From: Nitronereus sp964503895
Lineage (GTDB): Bacteria; Nitrospirota; Nitrospiria; Nitrospirales; UBA8639
Length of the DNA: 27,746 nucleotides
Direction: 5' to 3'
Assembly (NCBI GenBank): GCA_964503895.1
Contig: CAZDCF010000017.1
Span: 1-27,746 of the forward strand
The number at the start of each line of letters is the position of its first letter. The first letter of the stretch is position 1. Below are positions 7,167 through 15,847 of the stretch, one piece after another. The notes beneath the pieces were generated by a model. The model saw only the letters and a list, made by a program, of their open reading frames with translations, made no database searches and was not told where the DNA came from. Position numbers and translations under genes: made by a program.

Positions 7167-8714
7167 ATGCAACAAGGAAAAGTTTATTTAGTCGGAGCAG
7201 GACCTGGTGATCCAGGTTTGTTGACTCTTCGTGGCAAAACCTGTCTGGAGCATGCTGATGTCGTGCTCTATGATCATTTGGCTAACCTCACGTTGTTGGA
7301 CTATGCCCCTTCCCATGCTGAACGAATTTATGTGGGACGTTGTGGTCGTGGAGCCTATCGTCCTCAAGAAGAGATTCATCGTATTTTGATTCAGAAGGCC
7401 AAAGAGGGGAAGCAAGTAATTCGTTTGAAAGGCGGAGATCCGTTTGTATTCGGGCGGGGGGGGGAAGAAGCGGAGGTATTAGCAGAGAAGTCAATACCGT
7501 TTGAGGTTGTTCCTGGTGTGACTTCAGCTGTAGCCGTCCCTGCCTATGCAGGGATCCCAGTTACGCATCGGACTATGGCGTCAACTGTAACTATTGTCAC
7601 CGGTCATGAAGATCCTGCAAAAGGCGGGAGTGTGCTCGAATGGCCACGTTTAGCCAGTGTAGACGGGACCCTGGTCTTTCTCATGGGAGCTAAAAATTTA
7701 CCCACTATTGTTCAGCGTTTGGTAGAAGAAGGGAAATCACCCGATACGCCGGTTGCGTTAGTGCAATGGGGAAGTTACCCGAAGCAGCGAACTGTAGTCG
7801 GAACCCTCGCCGATATTATTGAACGTGCTGAGGCGGAAAACATCCATCCGCCGACTGTTATTGTTGTTGGTGAAGTGGTGAAGCTTAGGGAGCACCTCAG
7901 TTGGTTTGAGTCTCGTCCCTTGTTTGGCACTCGAATTCTGGTGACTCGCTCCCGTAGCCAAGCCGCTGAGATTTCTCAACTCTTGATGGCCTATGGTGGG
8001 GAGCCCATAGAATGTCCCACGATTGAGTTTGTGCCTCCTACGAATTGGGATGAGGCCGACGAAGCGATTACTCAGCTTGAAACATACCACTGGTTGGTAT
8101 TAACAAGTGTCAATGGTGTCCGACAATTTATGCATCGATTGTGGGACAGTGGTCGTGACGCGCGTGTGCTGCATGGGGTGCGGGTATGCTGTATTGGGCC
8201 ACGGACAGCCCAAGAGTTGGAAAAATTTGGTGTGAGGCCGGACGTGATTCCTTTGGAATATCAAGCTGAAGGGGTGTTGGACGTTATGAAGGAAGCCGGT
8301 GTGTCTGGTCAGCGAGTCTTGATCGCTCGCGCCGCGCAGGCCCGGGAAGTTCTACCAGAAGAATTACGACGTGCGGGTGCGGAGGTTCAAGTTATTCCCG
8401 TGTACCAAACCGTGCTGCCCCAATCCGAAATCGAGACGATTAGAAAACGCTTTCTTGCTCGAGGTATTGACATGGTCACTTTCGCAAGTTCGTCTACGGT
8501 TCGAAATTTCATAGAAATGTTTGGCGGTCCTGGGGAATTGAAAAAAATTCTTCAGCATACCACTATTGGGTGTATTGGACCTATTACCGCGGAGACTGTT
8601 CGAGAACAGGGATTGCATGTTGATGTCCTTGCAAGGCAGAATACCATTCCCGCGCTTGTCGAGGCCTTGGTTGAGTTTCGGCAGCAGTCGGCGCAGGCCA
8701 CGGTGTGTCAATAA
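7167..8714 (+). CDS. cobA-hemD: Fused uroporphyrinogen-III C-methyltransferase / uroporphyrinogen-III synthase
   Basis: The product has 515 residues in two domains. Residues 1-245 are the SAM-dependent methyltransferase (SUMT): GAGPGDPGLLT (10-20), RLKGGDPFVFGRGGEE (86-101), PGVTSA (116-121) and PVTHR. It makes precorrin-2, the branch to siroheme and cobalamin. Residues about 252-505 are HemD, which closes hydroxymethylbilane to uroporphyrinogen III; ILVTRSRSQA, TSVNGV, GPRTA and FASSSTVRNF are typical of this poorly conserved enzyme. The fusion places synthesis of uroporphyrinogen III and its diversion from heme on one polypeptide, as is known in several phyla. It follows hemC by 12 bases and precedes hemB after a short CBS gene. 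A final Cys near the C-terminus has no known role. Confidence 0.95.
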   Translation: MQQGKVYLVGAGPGDPGLLTLRGKTCLEHADVVLYDHLANLTLLDYAPSHAERIYVGRCGRGAYRPQEEIHRILIQKAKEGKQVIRLKGGDPFVFGRGGEEAEVLAEKSIPFEVVPGVTSAVAVPAYAGIPVTHRTMASTVTIVTGHEDPAKGGSVLEWPRLASVDGTLVFLMGAKNLPTIVQRLVEEGKSPDTPVALVQWGSYPKQRTVVGTLADIIERAEAENIHPPTVIVVGEVVKLREHLSWFESRPLFGTRILVTRSRSQAAEISQLLMAYGGEPIECPTIEFVPPTNWDEADEAITQLETYHWLVLTSVNGVRQFMHRLWDSGRDARVLHGVRVCCIGPRTAQELEKFGVRPDVIPLEYQAEGVLDVMKEAGVSGQRVLIARAAQAREVLPEELRRAGAEVQVIPVYQTVLPQSEIETIRKRFLARGIDMVTFASSSTVRNFIEMFGGPGELKKILQHTTIGCIGPITAETVREQGLHVDVLARQNTIPALVEALVEFRQQSAQATVCQ

Positions 8715-8798
8715 TGGTTTCGATTTATCGTTTGTGCAGACTAACCATTCAGGACTAAACAGATACGAAAGGCTTTTTGCTAAAAGAATGAGAGCTTT

Positions 8799-9196
8799 AT
8801 GGTTCCCGTGAAATCTTTTATGGTGCCTGCTGAAAAGTTCATTGCTATTGATATCGAGACGTCAATGTTCGCCAAGCAGCGGAAATTATGCGTGAGAGTG
8901 GGATTGGAAGTATTTTTGTCTTACGTGACGGGAAGATTATCGGGATTCTCACGGACACCGATTTAGTAAAACGTCTTGTGGCTACTGGACTGGATTCCAC
9001 AAAGACCACGGTTGAACAAATTATGTCGGCTCCTATTTTAACCATTGAAGAAAATAAGACTCTTCTGGATGCTAATGATCTTATGGCTAAAGAGCATGTT
9101 CGTCATCTTGGGGTTAGTAATAAGGAAGGAAATCTTGTGGGTATGATTTCAGTGCGGGACCTTGTAGTTTTTTTAACGAACCTACCGCGGAAATAA
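8799..9196 (+). pseudogene. CBS-domain-pair protein gene interrupted by a frameshift
   Basis: The downstream frame, with ATG at 8888, encodes 102 residues of a CBS pair: RESGIGSIFVLRDGKIIGILTD, then EQIMSAPILTIEE, then HLGV and GMISVRDLV. CBS pairs usually bind adenine nucleotides and act as sensors. The expected N-terminus of the first CBS motif lies in another frame, from ATG 8799: MVPVKSFMVPAEKFIAID. The right frame resumes at 8858 as DVNVRQAAEIM. Between GAT (8850-8852) and GAC (8858-8860) there are five bases instead of three or six. The span of 398 bases suggests one lost base, restoring a protein of about 132 residues. A TGA at 8849 prevents an upstream start in the downstream frame. 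It is either a real frameshift mutation, a sequencing error, or a short version translated from 8888 that lacks the first strand. It sits between cobA-hemD and hemB. Confidence 0.75.
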
Positions 9197-9289
9197 TTAC
9201 CACACGATTTTAGAATTTTTGGCTGTAGTGGCTGGCTGAATGCAGGCCTGTGCAGCGGCCAAATACGTCGTTTTCGAGGTCACAGATTT

Positions 9290-10273
9290 ATGGCATTTCC
9301 AAGACAACGTATGCGAAGGTTGCGTCAGCATGAATCATTGCGTCGTTTGGTCCGAGAGACTACGCTTTCGCCGAATGATTTTATTTATCCCCTGTTTGTC
9401 ATGGGAGGCAAAGATCAGAAAACACCGATTAATTCGATGCCTGGACAATTCCGATGGTCAATTGACCTGCTAGTCAAAGAAGCGGGCGAAGCGTATCAGT
9501 TGGGTATTCCGGCAGTTATGATCTTTGGGATTCCGGATCGAAAAGATGCCAGGGGGACTTCGGCCTATGACCCTCAGGGAATTGTCCAGCACGCTGTTCA
9601 GGCCCTCAAAAGTGACATTCCCGATCTTCTCGTCATTACCGATGTCTGCATAGATGAATATACTGATCACGGACATTGTGGCATAGTGAAAGATGGACAA
9701 ATACTTAATGATGAAACTCTCGAATGTTTGCGGCTCATGGCACGTACGCATGCTGAATCCGGGGTGGATATGGTAGCGCCGTCCGATATGATGGATGGCC
9801 GCGTTGGAGCTATCCGCGATGAATTAGATCAAGCGGGGTTCTCTGATCTTCCCATTATGTCCTATGCCGTAAAATATGCCTCGAGCTTATATGCGCCGTT
9901 TCGTGAAGCTACGGACTCTAGTCCAGCCTTTGGTGACCGTCAATCTTATCAAATGGATGCCGCCAATACTCGTGAAGCTATTCGCGAGGTTGAGCTTGAT
10001 ATCGAGGAGGGAGCTGACATTGTTATGGTTAAACCGGCGCTTCCCTATCTTGATATCATTACTCAAACTCGGTCACTGGTGAATGTCCCTGTGGCTGCAT
10101 ATCAAGTCAGCGGAGAGTACAGCATGATCAAGGCCGCCTCTCAACAAGGGTGGATCGATGAATCTAGAGTTATGTTGGAGACTCTCTTGGCTATCAAGCG
10201 AGCAGGAGCTGATCTCATCCTGACGTACTTTGCTAAGCATGCTGCTCAAGCTTTGAATCGCTATTGTCCATGA
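9290..10273 (+). CDS. hemB: Porphobilinogen synthase (delta-aminolevulinic acid dehydratase)
   Basis: The product has 327 residues. It condenses two 5-aminolevulinate molecules into porphobilinogen. The Schiff-base lysines are K195 in SYAVKYAS and K248 in MVKPALPYLD. The metal site reads DVCIDEYTDHGHCG: C120, D122 and C130, where zinc enzymes have three cysteines and magnesium enzymes mainly aspartates, so this is an intermediate type. A second-metal or allosteric region is suggested by RREV-type residues (REVELDIEEGAD). GAGG lies about 10 bases before the start ATG. The 3' end overlaps the ribF start (ATGA), indicating coupling. Its order after hemC and hemD in the operon does not follow the order of the reactions. 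Confidence 0.96.
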   Translation: MAFPRQRMRRLRQHESLRRLVRETTLSPNDFIYPLFVMGGKDQKTPINSMPGQFRWSIDLLVKEAGEAYQLGIPAVMIFGIPDRKDARGTSAYDPQGIVQHAVQALKSDIPDLLVITDVCIDEYTDHGHCGIVKDGQILNDETLECLRLMARTHAESGVDMVAPSDMMDGRVGAIRDELDQAGFSDLPIMSYAVKYASSLYAPFREATDSSPAFGDRQSYQMDAANTREAIREVELDIEEGADIVMVKPALPYLDIITQTRSLVNVPVAAYQVSGEYSMIKAASQQGWIDESRVMLETLLAIKRAGADLILTYFAKHAAQALNRYCP

Positions 10274-11202
10274 AGGTTTCACGGGGGCTTCCCAATTTGC
10301 CCCTCCCACCTCATCCTGTCTTGACCATTGGTAATTATGATGGTCAACACCTTGGCCATCGTTACCTCCTTTCAACCGCTGTCGGCTACGCCAAAAAATG
10401 CGGGGGAACCCCTATGGTTTTGACCTTTGACCCGCATCCCGTGAAGGTCTTGAATCCTGGTTTTGATTTTTTATTCCTGACGAGTCCTGAAGAAAAGCTG
10501 AAGTGGTTTGAATTGGTAGGAGTTGAACATTTGGTGATTCTTGAGTTTACGAGATTCTTCGCGGCATTGAGCCCAGAGGAGTTTGTGGATCGAGTGCTGT
10601 GCAAGGGCCTGGGGGTTCGTGATTTGTTTGTTGGTGAACATTTTGTGTTTGGGAAAGGGCGGGCAGGGAATGCGTCGACATTAACCCAAATGGGGAAACG
10701 GGAGAATTTTGAGGTCCATCTAATAAAACCTATTGGTGATGGCGATCAAGTCGTAAGTTCCACTCGGATTCGGAAATTAATTCAACATGGTCATATGGAA
10801 GAGGCAAGAGTATGTTTAGGTCGGCTATATTCTTTACAGGGTCGGGTGATTGAAGGTGAACATCGAGGTCAGGCCTTAGGATGTCGGACTGCGAATTTGC
10901 GTTTGCCTGTGGGGCGTGTGATTCCGCCAGATGGGGTTTATGTTACGACCGTGGTTTGGAGGGACCGAAAATATGATTCAGTTAGTTATATTGGCACTCG
11001 GCCAACTTTTGCCCAAGGTGAACACTTGCTGGAAGTCCATTTGCTCGATGAAAATTGTGTATTATATGGGGAGAATATTGAGGTCAAATTTCTCAAATAC
11101 ATACGGGATGACGAGGCGTTTTCTTCTTCGGATGATTTAGCCGTGCGTATTGCGCTGGATATTGAGGTTGCTCGGGAAGTGTTAAAGAACGAAAAAACAT
11201 AG
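10270..11202 (+). CDS. ribF: Bifunctional riboflavin kinase / FAD synthetase
   Basis: The product has 310 residues from ATG 10270, which overlaps the hemB stop; a TTG two codons upstream is less likely. The N-terminal FAD synthetase domain adenylates FMN: GNYDGQHLGH (21-30, nucleotide-binding), TFDPHP, and SSTRIRKLI. The C-terminal flavokinase domain phosphorylates riboflavin: GRVIEGEHRGQALGCRTANL has the G-x-x-x-G-x-x-x-G and TAN elements, then GVYV and a RPTF segment near IGTRPTFAQG, where the last glycine-rich loop and Glu are usual. It supplies FMN and FAD in the cytoplasm. Placement between hemB and tilS suggests shared housekeeping expression rather than a pathway link. Confidence 0.96.
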   Translation: MKVSRGLPNLPLPPHPVLTIGNYDGQHLGHRYLLSTAVGYAKKCGGTPMVLTFDPHPVKVLNPGFDFLFLTSPEEKLKWFELVGVEHLVILEFTRFFAALSPEEFVDRVLCKGLGVRDLFVGEHFVFGKGRAGNASTLTQMGKRENFEVHLIKPIGDGDQVVSSTRIRKLIQHGHMEEARVCLGRLYSLQGRVIEGEHRGQALGCRTANLRLPVGRVIPPDGVYVTTVVWRDRKYDSVSYIGTRPTFAQGEHLLEVHLLDENCVLYGENIEVKFLKYIRDDEAFSSSDDLAVRIALDIEVAREVLKNEKT

Positions 11203-11250
11203 AGCGGCCTTCAAATTATTTTGTAACAGAAAAATTTCTGCCTGGTGTCA

Positions 11251-12669
11251 ATGAGATCATTTGAAAGACAGGTTTGGAAGAAAGTTTGCCAGCACAAATT
11301 GCTCAAGGTCCAAGACCGGGTCATTGTGTCTGTGTCCGGCGGAGCTGACTCCGTTGCCCTGCTGCATCTATTTTGCTTATGGCGAGCAAGTTTACACTTA
11401 GATCTTTTGGTAATCCATTTCAATCACGGGTTACGTAGTGAGGAAAGCGAAGTTGATGCGAGTTTTGTGGAAACCTTATGTGATCAACTTAATGTGCCAT
11501 GCACCATCAGCCGAATTCATATGAAACGAGAACGTCAAAAACGAATAGGGCAATCCATACAATCTATTGCTCGTGAGCTTCGGTACGAAACTCTCACTCA
11601 TGCGGCTCGCGAAAACGGTTTTACAAAAGTCGCGTTAGGTCATACCAGTGATGATCAAGCTGAAACGGTGTTGATGTGGATGTTAAGAGGTGCAGGATCT
11701 GTTGGATTATCGGGCATGCCTATTTTTCGACCTCCCTACTTTATTCGGCCTTTGTTGGGAGTCTCGCGTAGTGAAGTTGAGGCCTACCTTAGAGAAAATC
11801 AATGGACTTATCGAGTCGATTCGAGTAATGCAAACCTTCGGTACCGACGTAATAGTATTCGTCACCAAGTCATGCCCATCCTCAAGCAATTTAATCCAAA
11901 TCTGGTGGACGTGTTGTCTCGTCAAGCCAATATTGTTCGGGAAGAATCCGAGTATCTCGACAGTATTACCTTGGCAGCTTTAGAGTCGGCTGTTCAAAAA
12001 TCTGATGACCAGCGAATTGTTTTGAGTCGAAGAATATTGGCAGAAATTCCACCGCCTATTCAGCGAAGGGTTATACTGTTATTGTATCGTCGGGTGAGCA
12101 ACAGGGATGTGCATCCACGATTTGATTTTGTAGAAAATGTTCTGGACCACGTGAAACAAGGGAACACTGGCTGGCAACTGGAGGCTCCTGGTGTTCGGGT
12201 ATATCAAGACTATGATAAGGTCCATGTCTGTGTCGTTGGGGAAGAAAAGGGTTTTGTGCAGCACACTGTCAATTTATCGGTTCCAGGATCGATTTACTGG
12301 CCTTTGAGCGGCCGGACTCTTGAAGCCTGTATGTTGGAAAATCTTCCTGAGTCGTGGAAAGATGATTCAACCTGTGCGTATCTTGACGCCAACCATTTTA
12401 CGCATGATCTTGTGGTACGTTCGTGGAAAGCCGGAGACTCATTTTGTCCTCTTGGAATGAATGGGAAGAAGAAAAAAATTCAAGATTTTTTCTCAGACCT
12501 TAAATTAGAGCAAATAAAACGTCGTGCGGTGCCGATCGTCGAAGCTCCAGAGGGGATTGTTTGGGTTGCAGGGTTTCGCATGGATCATCGATTTCGTGTC
12601 ATGAACGGAACCAAAAAATTTGTAGTCCTAAAGTTGGGGCCTCAAGATTTTCCGTCTCCTTTTAAGTAA
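11251..12669 (+). CDS. tilS: tRNA(Ile)-lysidine synthase
   Basis: The product has 472 residues from ATG 11251 (a GTG two codons earlier is possible). It adds lysine to C34 of the tRNA-Ile with CAU anticodon, changing its reading from AUG to AUA. The N-terminal PP-loop SVSGGADS (27-34) binds ATP. HFNHGLR and LGHTSDDQAETVLM (about residue 130), GMP and PYFIRPLLG are TilS signatures, and RYRRNSIRHQVMP is the tRNA-contact segment. The C-terminal TilS domain (about 380-465) has GDSFCPLGM and KKIQDFFSDLK. The length suits a full three-domain enzyme. The gene is 48 bases after ribF. A 278-base gap and a separate promoter follow, so the heme-led operon probably ends here or reads through weakly. Confidence 0.96.
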   Translation: MRSFERQVWKKVCQHKLLKVQDRVIVSVSGGADSVALLHLFCLWRASLHLDLLVIHFNHGLRSEESEVDASFVETLCDQLNVPCTISRIHMKRERQKRIGQSIQSIARELRYETLTHAARENGFTKVALGHTSDDQAETVLMWMLRGAGSVGLSGMPIFRPPYFIRPLLGVSRSEVEAYLRENQWTYRVDSSNANLRYRRNSIRHQVMPILKQFNPNLVDVLSRQANIVREESEYLDSITLAALESAVQKSDDQRIVLSRRILAEIPPPIQRRVILLLYRRVSNRDVHPRFDFVENVLDHVKQGNTGWQLEAPGVRVYQDYDKVHVCVVGEEKGFVQHTVNLSVPGSIYWPLSGRTLEACMLENLPESWKDDSTCAYLDANHFTHDLVVRSWKAGDSFCPLGMNGKKKKIQDFFSDLKLEQIKRRAVPIVEAPEGIVWVAGFRMDHRFRVMNGTKKFVVLKLGPQDFPSPFK

Positions 12670-12831
12670 TCAAATTGGCGATCCTTTAAACATACTTTCA
12701 GCGGTGTTTTTCAACCTTCCTGTATAATGAAAATTGTGAAGCCAGGAATATTTGATAGAAAAATCAATGAGTTGCATGAAGATTTTTATGGGATGTCTAA
12801 CGGTACAATAAAAGTTAAAGTGGGGATTCGG

Positions 12832-12861
12832 TTGTCATAGATTCCACACCCATGGTATCAT
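12832..12861 (+). promoter_or_regulatory. Candidate promoter of ftsH
   Basis: TTGTCA (12832-12837) and TATCAT (12856-12861) are separated by 18 bases, about 85 bases before the ftsH start. A perfect TATAAT at 12723-12728 further upstream lacks a good -35 box and is a second possibility. Confidence 0.4.
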
Positions 12862-12947
12862 CCAACAGTTTCCCTAGTTATTTCTCATAATTGTTCATCT
12901 ACGCATCTAATACGAAATACAGATAGTCTAGGAGGAAGAGAACTCGA

Positions 12948-14768
12948 ATGAATTCTCGGGTAAAGAATTTGCTCTTTTGGGTGGTTGTTGGACTGTTTAT
13001 GATTTTATTGTTTAATCTCTTCACCGTGCCATCCCATGCTCCTGAAGAACCCGTTATTTTCAGTGAATTCATGACGCACCTTGAGCGTGGTGAAATATCC
13101 AAGGTGACCATGAGAGATAGCCAAATCAGCGCAGTGCTGAAGGATGGCACCAAGATTAGCACATATACAATTGAATATCCGGATTTAGTTAAGGCGCTTA
13201 GGGAAAATGGCGTGCAAATAGAAGCCAAGCCACCTGATGAGAGTCCTTGGTATATTACCTTCCTGGTTACGTGGGGTCCATTTGTTTTGTTCTTGGGGTT
13301 ATGGTTTTTCCTAATGAGGCAAATGCAAATAGGCGGGAATCGCGCCCTTTCTTTTGGAAAGAGCCGAGCCAGAATGTTGACTGAGGAAAAAAAGAAAATC
13401 ACTTTTGCTGATGTAGCTGGTATTGATGAGGCCAAAGAAGAAGTTGTCGAAATTATTGATTTTTTGAAAGACCCGCAGAAGTTTCAGAAACTTGGCGGCC
13501 GTATTCCCAAGGGCGTCCTTATCGTGGGCCCTCCAGGAACTGGGAAAACGCTTTTGGCCAAAGCCATTGCAGGTGAAGCAGGTGTTCCGTTCTTTAGCAT
13601 CAGTGGATCTGACTTTGTGGAGATGTTTGTTGGGGTAGGGGCCTCTCGGGTTCGGGACTTATTTGAACAGGGGAAAAAACACGCTCCCTGTATTATCTTC
13701 ATTGATGAAATTGATGCGGTTGGTAGGTTGCGTGGAGCGGGCTTAGGCGGTGGCCACGATGAACGCGAGCAAACGTTAAACCAACTGCTTGTAGAAATGG
13801 ATGGATTTGATACGACCGAAGGCGTCATCCTGGTGGCTGCCACCAATCGTCCTGATGTATTAGATCCAGCACTGTTGCGTCCTGGTCGGTTTGATCGACA
13901 AGTGGTGGTAAATCGTCCAGATGTGCGAGGTCGAATTGAGATACTGAAAGTACATACCAAAAAAGTCCCTATCGAGACCGATGTAAAGCTTGAACAAATT
14001 GCACGGGGAACTCCTGGATTTTCCGGAGCAGACTTGGAAAATCTCGTGAACGAGGCAGCATTGTGGGCTGCTCGTCTAAATAAGAAAGTCGTAGAGTTGG
14101 TTGACTTTGAAAATGCTAAGGACAAAGTCATGATGGGGGCTGAGCGGAAGAGCCTGGTCTTGAGCGAAGAAGAAAAGCGAACCACGGCTTACCACGAAGC
14201 TGGGCATGCGTTGATGGCGAAACTTCTTCCTGGTGCAGACCCTGTTCATAAAGTCACGATTATTCCACGGGGGCGGGCGATGGGCATGACTATGCAATTA
14301 CCCATCGATGATCGTCATGGCTATTCCCAGAATTTTTTATATAATACCTTGTCTATTTTGTTAGGTGGTCGTGTTGCTGAGGAGTTGGTGTTTAAGGACG
14401 TCACCACTGGCGCGGGTAACGATATCGAACGGGCAACCGAATTGGCCAGAAAAATGGTCTGTGAATGGGGGATGAGCGCAAAACTCGGCCCCATTGCCTT
14501 CGGAAAAAAAGAAGAAGAAATCTTTCTTGGTCGGGAAATCGCGCAACGCCGAGATATTAGTGATCAAGTAGCATTAGAGATTGATCATGAAGTCAAGCGG
14601 CTTATTGTGGAATCCTATGAACGCACTAAACAAATGCTGACGGAACATATCCACACGTTGCGTGCCTTGGCTGAAGCCCTGTTGGAAAAAGAAGTCCTAG
14701 ATTCTTTAGAAATCGATCAGATCATTAGTTCGGGTTCCATTGTCGAGGGAACCGCACAGGTTTCATGA
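12948..14768 (+). CDS. ftsH: ATP-dependent zinc metalloprotease FtsH
   Basis: The product has 606 residues and is a hexameric inner-membrane AAA protease that degrades misassembled membrane proteins and some regulators. There are membrane segments at about 7-25 and 102-123 with a periplasmic domain between. The AAA module has Walker A GPPGTGKT (194-201), Walker B IIFIDEIDA, the pore loop FVEMFVG (223-229) and the arginine fingers R311/R314 in LRPGRFDR. The protease domain has HEAGH (416-420) with D492 in NDIERAT as the likely third zinc ligand. All key residues are present. The start ATG has AGGAGGAAG about 9-15 bases upstream. The C-terminus is shorter than in E. coli, as in many phyla. Confidence 0.98.
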   Translation: MNSRVKNLLFWVVVGLFMILLFNLFTVPSHAPEEPVIFSEFMTHLERGEISKVTMRDSQISAVLKDGTKISTYTIEYPDLVKALRENGVQIEAKPPDESPWYITFLVTWGPFVLFLGLWFFLMRQMQIGGNRALSFGKSRARMLTEEKKKITFADVAGIDEAKEEVVEIIDFLKDPQKFQKLGGRIPKGVLIVGPPGTGKTLLAKAIAGEAGVPFFSISGSDFVEMFVGVGASRVRDLFEQGKKHAPCIIFIDEIDAVGRLRGAGLGGGHDEREQTLNQLLVEMDGFDTTEGVILVAATNRPDVLDPALLRPGRFDRQVVVNRPDVRGRIEILKVHTKKVPIETDVKLEQIARGTPGFSGADLENLVNEAALWAARLNKKVVELVDFENAKDKVMMGAERKSLVLSEEEKRTTAYHEAGHALMAKLLPGADPVHKVTIIPRGRAMGMTMQLPIDDRHGYSQNFLYNTLSILLGGRVAEELVFKDVTTGAGNDIERATELARKMVCEWGMSAKLGPIAFGKKEEEIFLGREIAQRRDISDQVALEIDHEVKRLIVESYERTKQMLTEHIHTLRALAEALLEKEVLDSLEIDQIISSGSIVEGTAQVS

Positions 14769-14821
14769 TTACGTTTCTACAGTCCGACCTGATTAAACCT
14801 ATTTTTTCAGTAAGGTCGAGA

Positions 14822-14846
14822 AGGCCCTATTGGAAACAGTGGGCCT
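14822..14846 (+). repeat. Compact hairpin between ftsH and folP
   Basis: AGGCCC and ATTG (with one bulged T) pair with CAGT and GGGCCT around a GAAA loop, ten pairs in 25 bases. No T run follows, so it is not a classic terminator; it may stabilise the ftsH message end or act as a processing site. Confidence 0.4.
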
Positions 14847-14953
14847 AGGTCCTTGTGCTTCACATCATTTCTGATTCTAGTTGCAGAATCTCAAGGGTGT
14901 TTTCCTAACATCCGAATAAGTAGGTAATTTCCCATTCAAAGGACTCTGTTTGT

Positions 14954-15847
14954 ATGCCCAGTTCAGTGAAAGAAGTGGCTGAGCGGTGGATTCGTGCTGG
15001 GGAAAAAAAGATTCCCCTCGGTTCTCGAGCATTAGTTATGGGTGTCTTGAATGTCACCCCCGACTCTTTTTCTGATGGCGGACAATTTCTTGATCCACAT
15101 TTTGCCATTGATCAAGTACAAAAAATGATTGCCGATGGGGCTGATATTATTGATGTTGGAGCTGAATCGACTCGTCCAGGTTCACGTACAATTGAGGTAG
15201 TGGAAGAGCTTCAGCGGCTCCGTCCTGTCTTGCAGGTTCTTGGGAAAAAATGTTCTGTCCCAATTTCTGTTGATACAAGAAAGGCAGAAGTTGCAAAGAG
15301 AGCGTTGGATTGGGGTGTTCATTTGGTCAACGATGTAAGTGCGTTACGGTTCGATATGGACTTAGGACATCTTGTCGCGAATACTCGGGCTGGAATCGTA
15401 TTAATGCATATGAAGGGCGATCCGGAGACCATGCAAGATCATTGTCAGTATGATAATGTAGTCGATGAAGTGAAAACGTTTTTGCAGGATCGTATCGAGA
15501 TCGCAGAATCTTATGGAATCGATCGTGAGCAAATTGTCATTGATCCAGGAATTGGATTTGCGAAAAACACTGAACAAAATCTTAGTCTATTAAGGGGCTT
15601 GACCGCTTTTAAAAGTCTAGGGCAACCTGTGTTGGTAGGAGTGTCAAGAAAATCATTTATCGGAGCTGTGCTAAATAAGCCGGTAGGTAAGCGAATCATG
15701 GGGACCGCCGCTGCTGTGACAATGGCTGTTTTACATGGCGCCAAAATTGTTCGGGTTCATGATGTGGAACATATGAAGGATGTTGTGACTATGGTCTCGG
15801 CTATTCAAGGCGTTCAGGAAAGAGAACGAACCAAGGAGAGTTCATGA
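14954..15847 (+). CDS. folP: Dihydropteroate synthase
   Basis: The product has 297 residues. It joins 4-aminobenzoate to the pterin pyrophosphate to make dihydropteroate in folate synthesis, and is the sulfonamide target. Signatures are MGVLNVTPDSFSDGG (29-43), DVGAESTRPGS (67-77), SVDTRKAEVA, VNDVSAL, DPGIGFAK, GVSRKSFIG and RVHDV at the end of the barrel, all in the expected order. It is a TIM barrel with no added domain. ATG 14954 gives a 25-residue N-terminal lead before the first strand; no strong ribosome site precedes it. It overlaps glmM by four bases (ATGA), a pairing common in many bacteria, where ftsH-folP-glmM forms a conserved string. Confidence 0.97.
   Translation: MPSSVKEVAERWIRAGEKKIPLGSRALVMGVLNVTPDSFSDGGQFLDPHFAIDQVQKMIADGADIIDVGAESTRPGSRTIEVVEELQRLRPVLQVLGKKCSVPISVDTRKAEVAKRALDWGVHLVNDVSALRFDMDLGHLVANTRAGIVLMHMKGDPETMQDHCQYDNVVDEVKTFLQDRIEIAESYGIDREQIVIDPGIGFAKNTEQNLSLLRGLTAFKSLGQPVLVGVSRKSFIGAVLNKPVGKRIMGTAAAVTMAVLHGAKIVRVHDVEHMKDVVTMVSAIQGVQERERTKESS

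Noticed and set aside
7188..8711. Antisense frames opposite cobA-hemD
   Set aside because: Shadow frames of a recognised gene, without motifs or translation signals.
12899..14297. Long antisense frames (178, 233 and 73 residues) opposite ftsH
   Set aside because: They lie opposite a perfectly conserved gene, have Ser/Thr/Arg-rich shadow composition and no ribosome sites.
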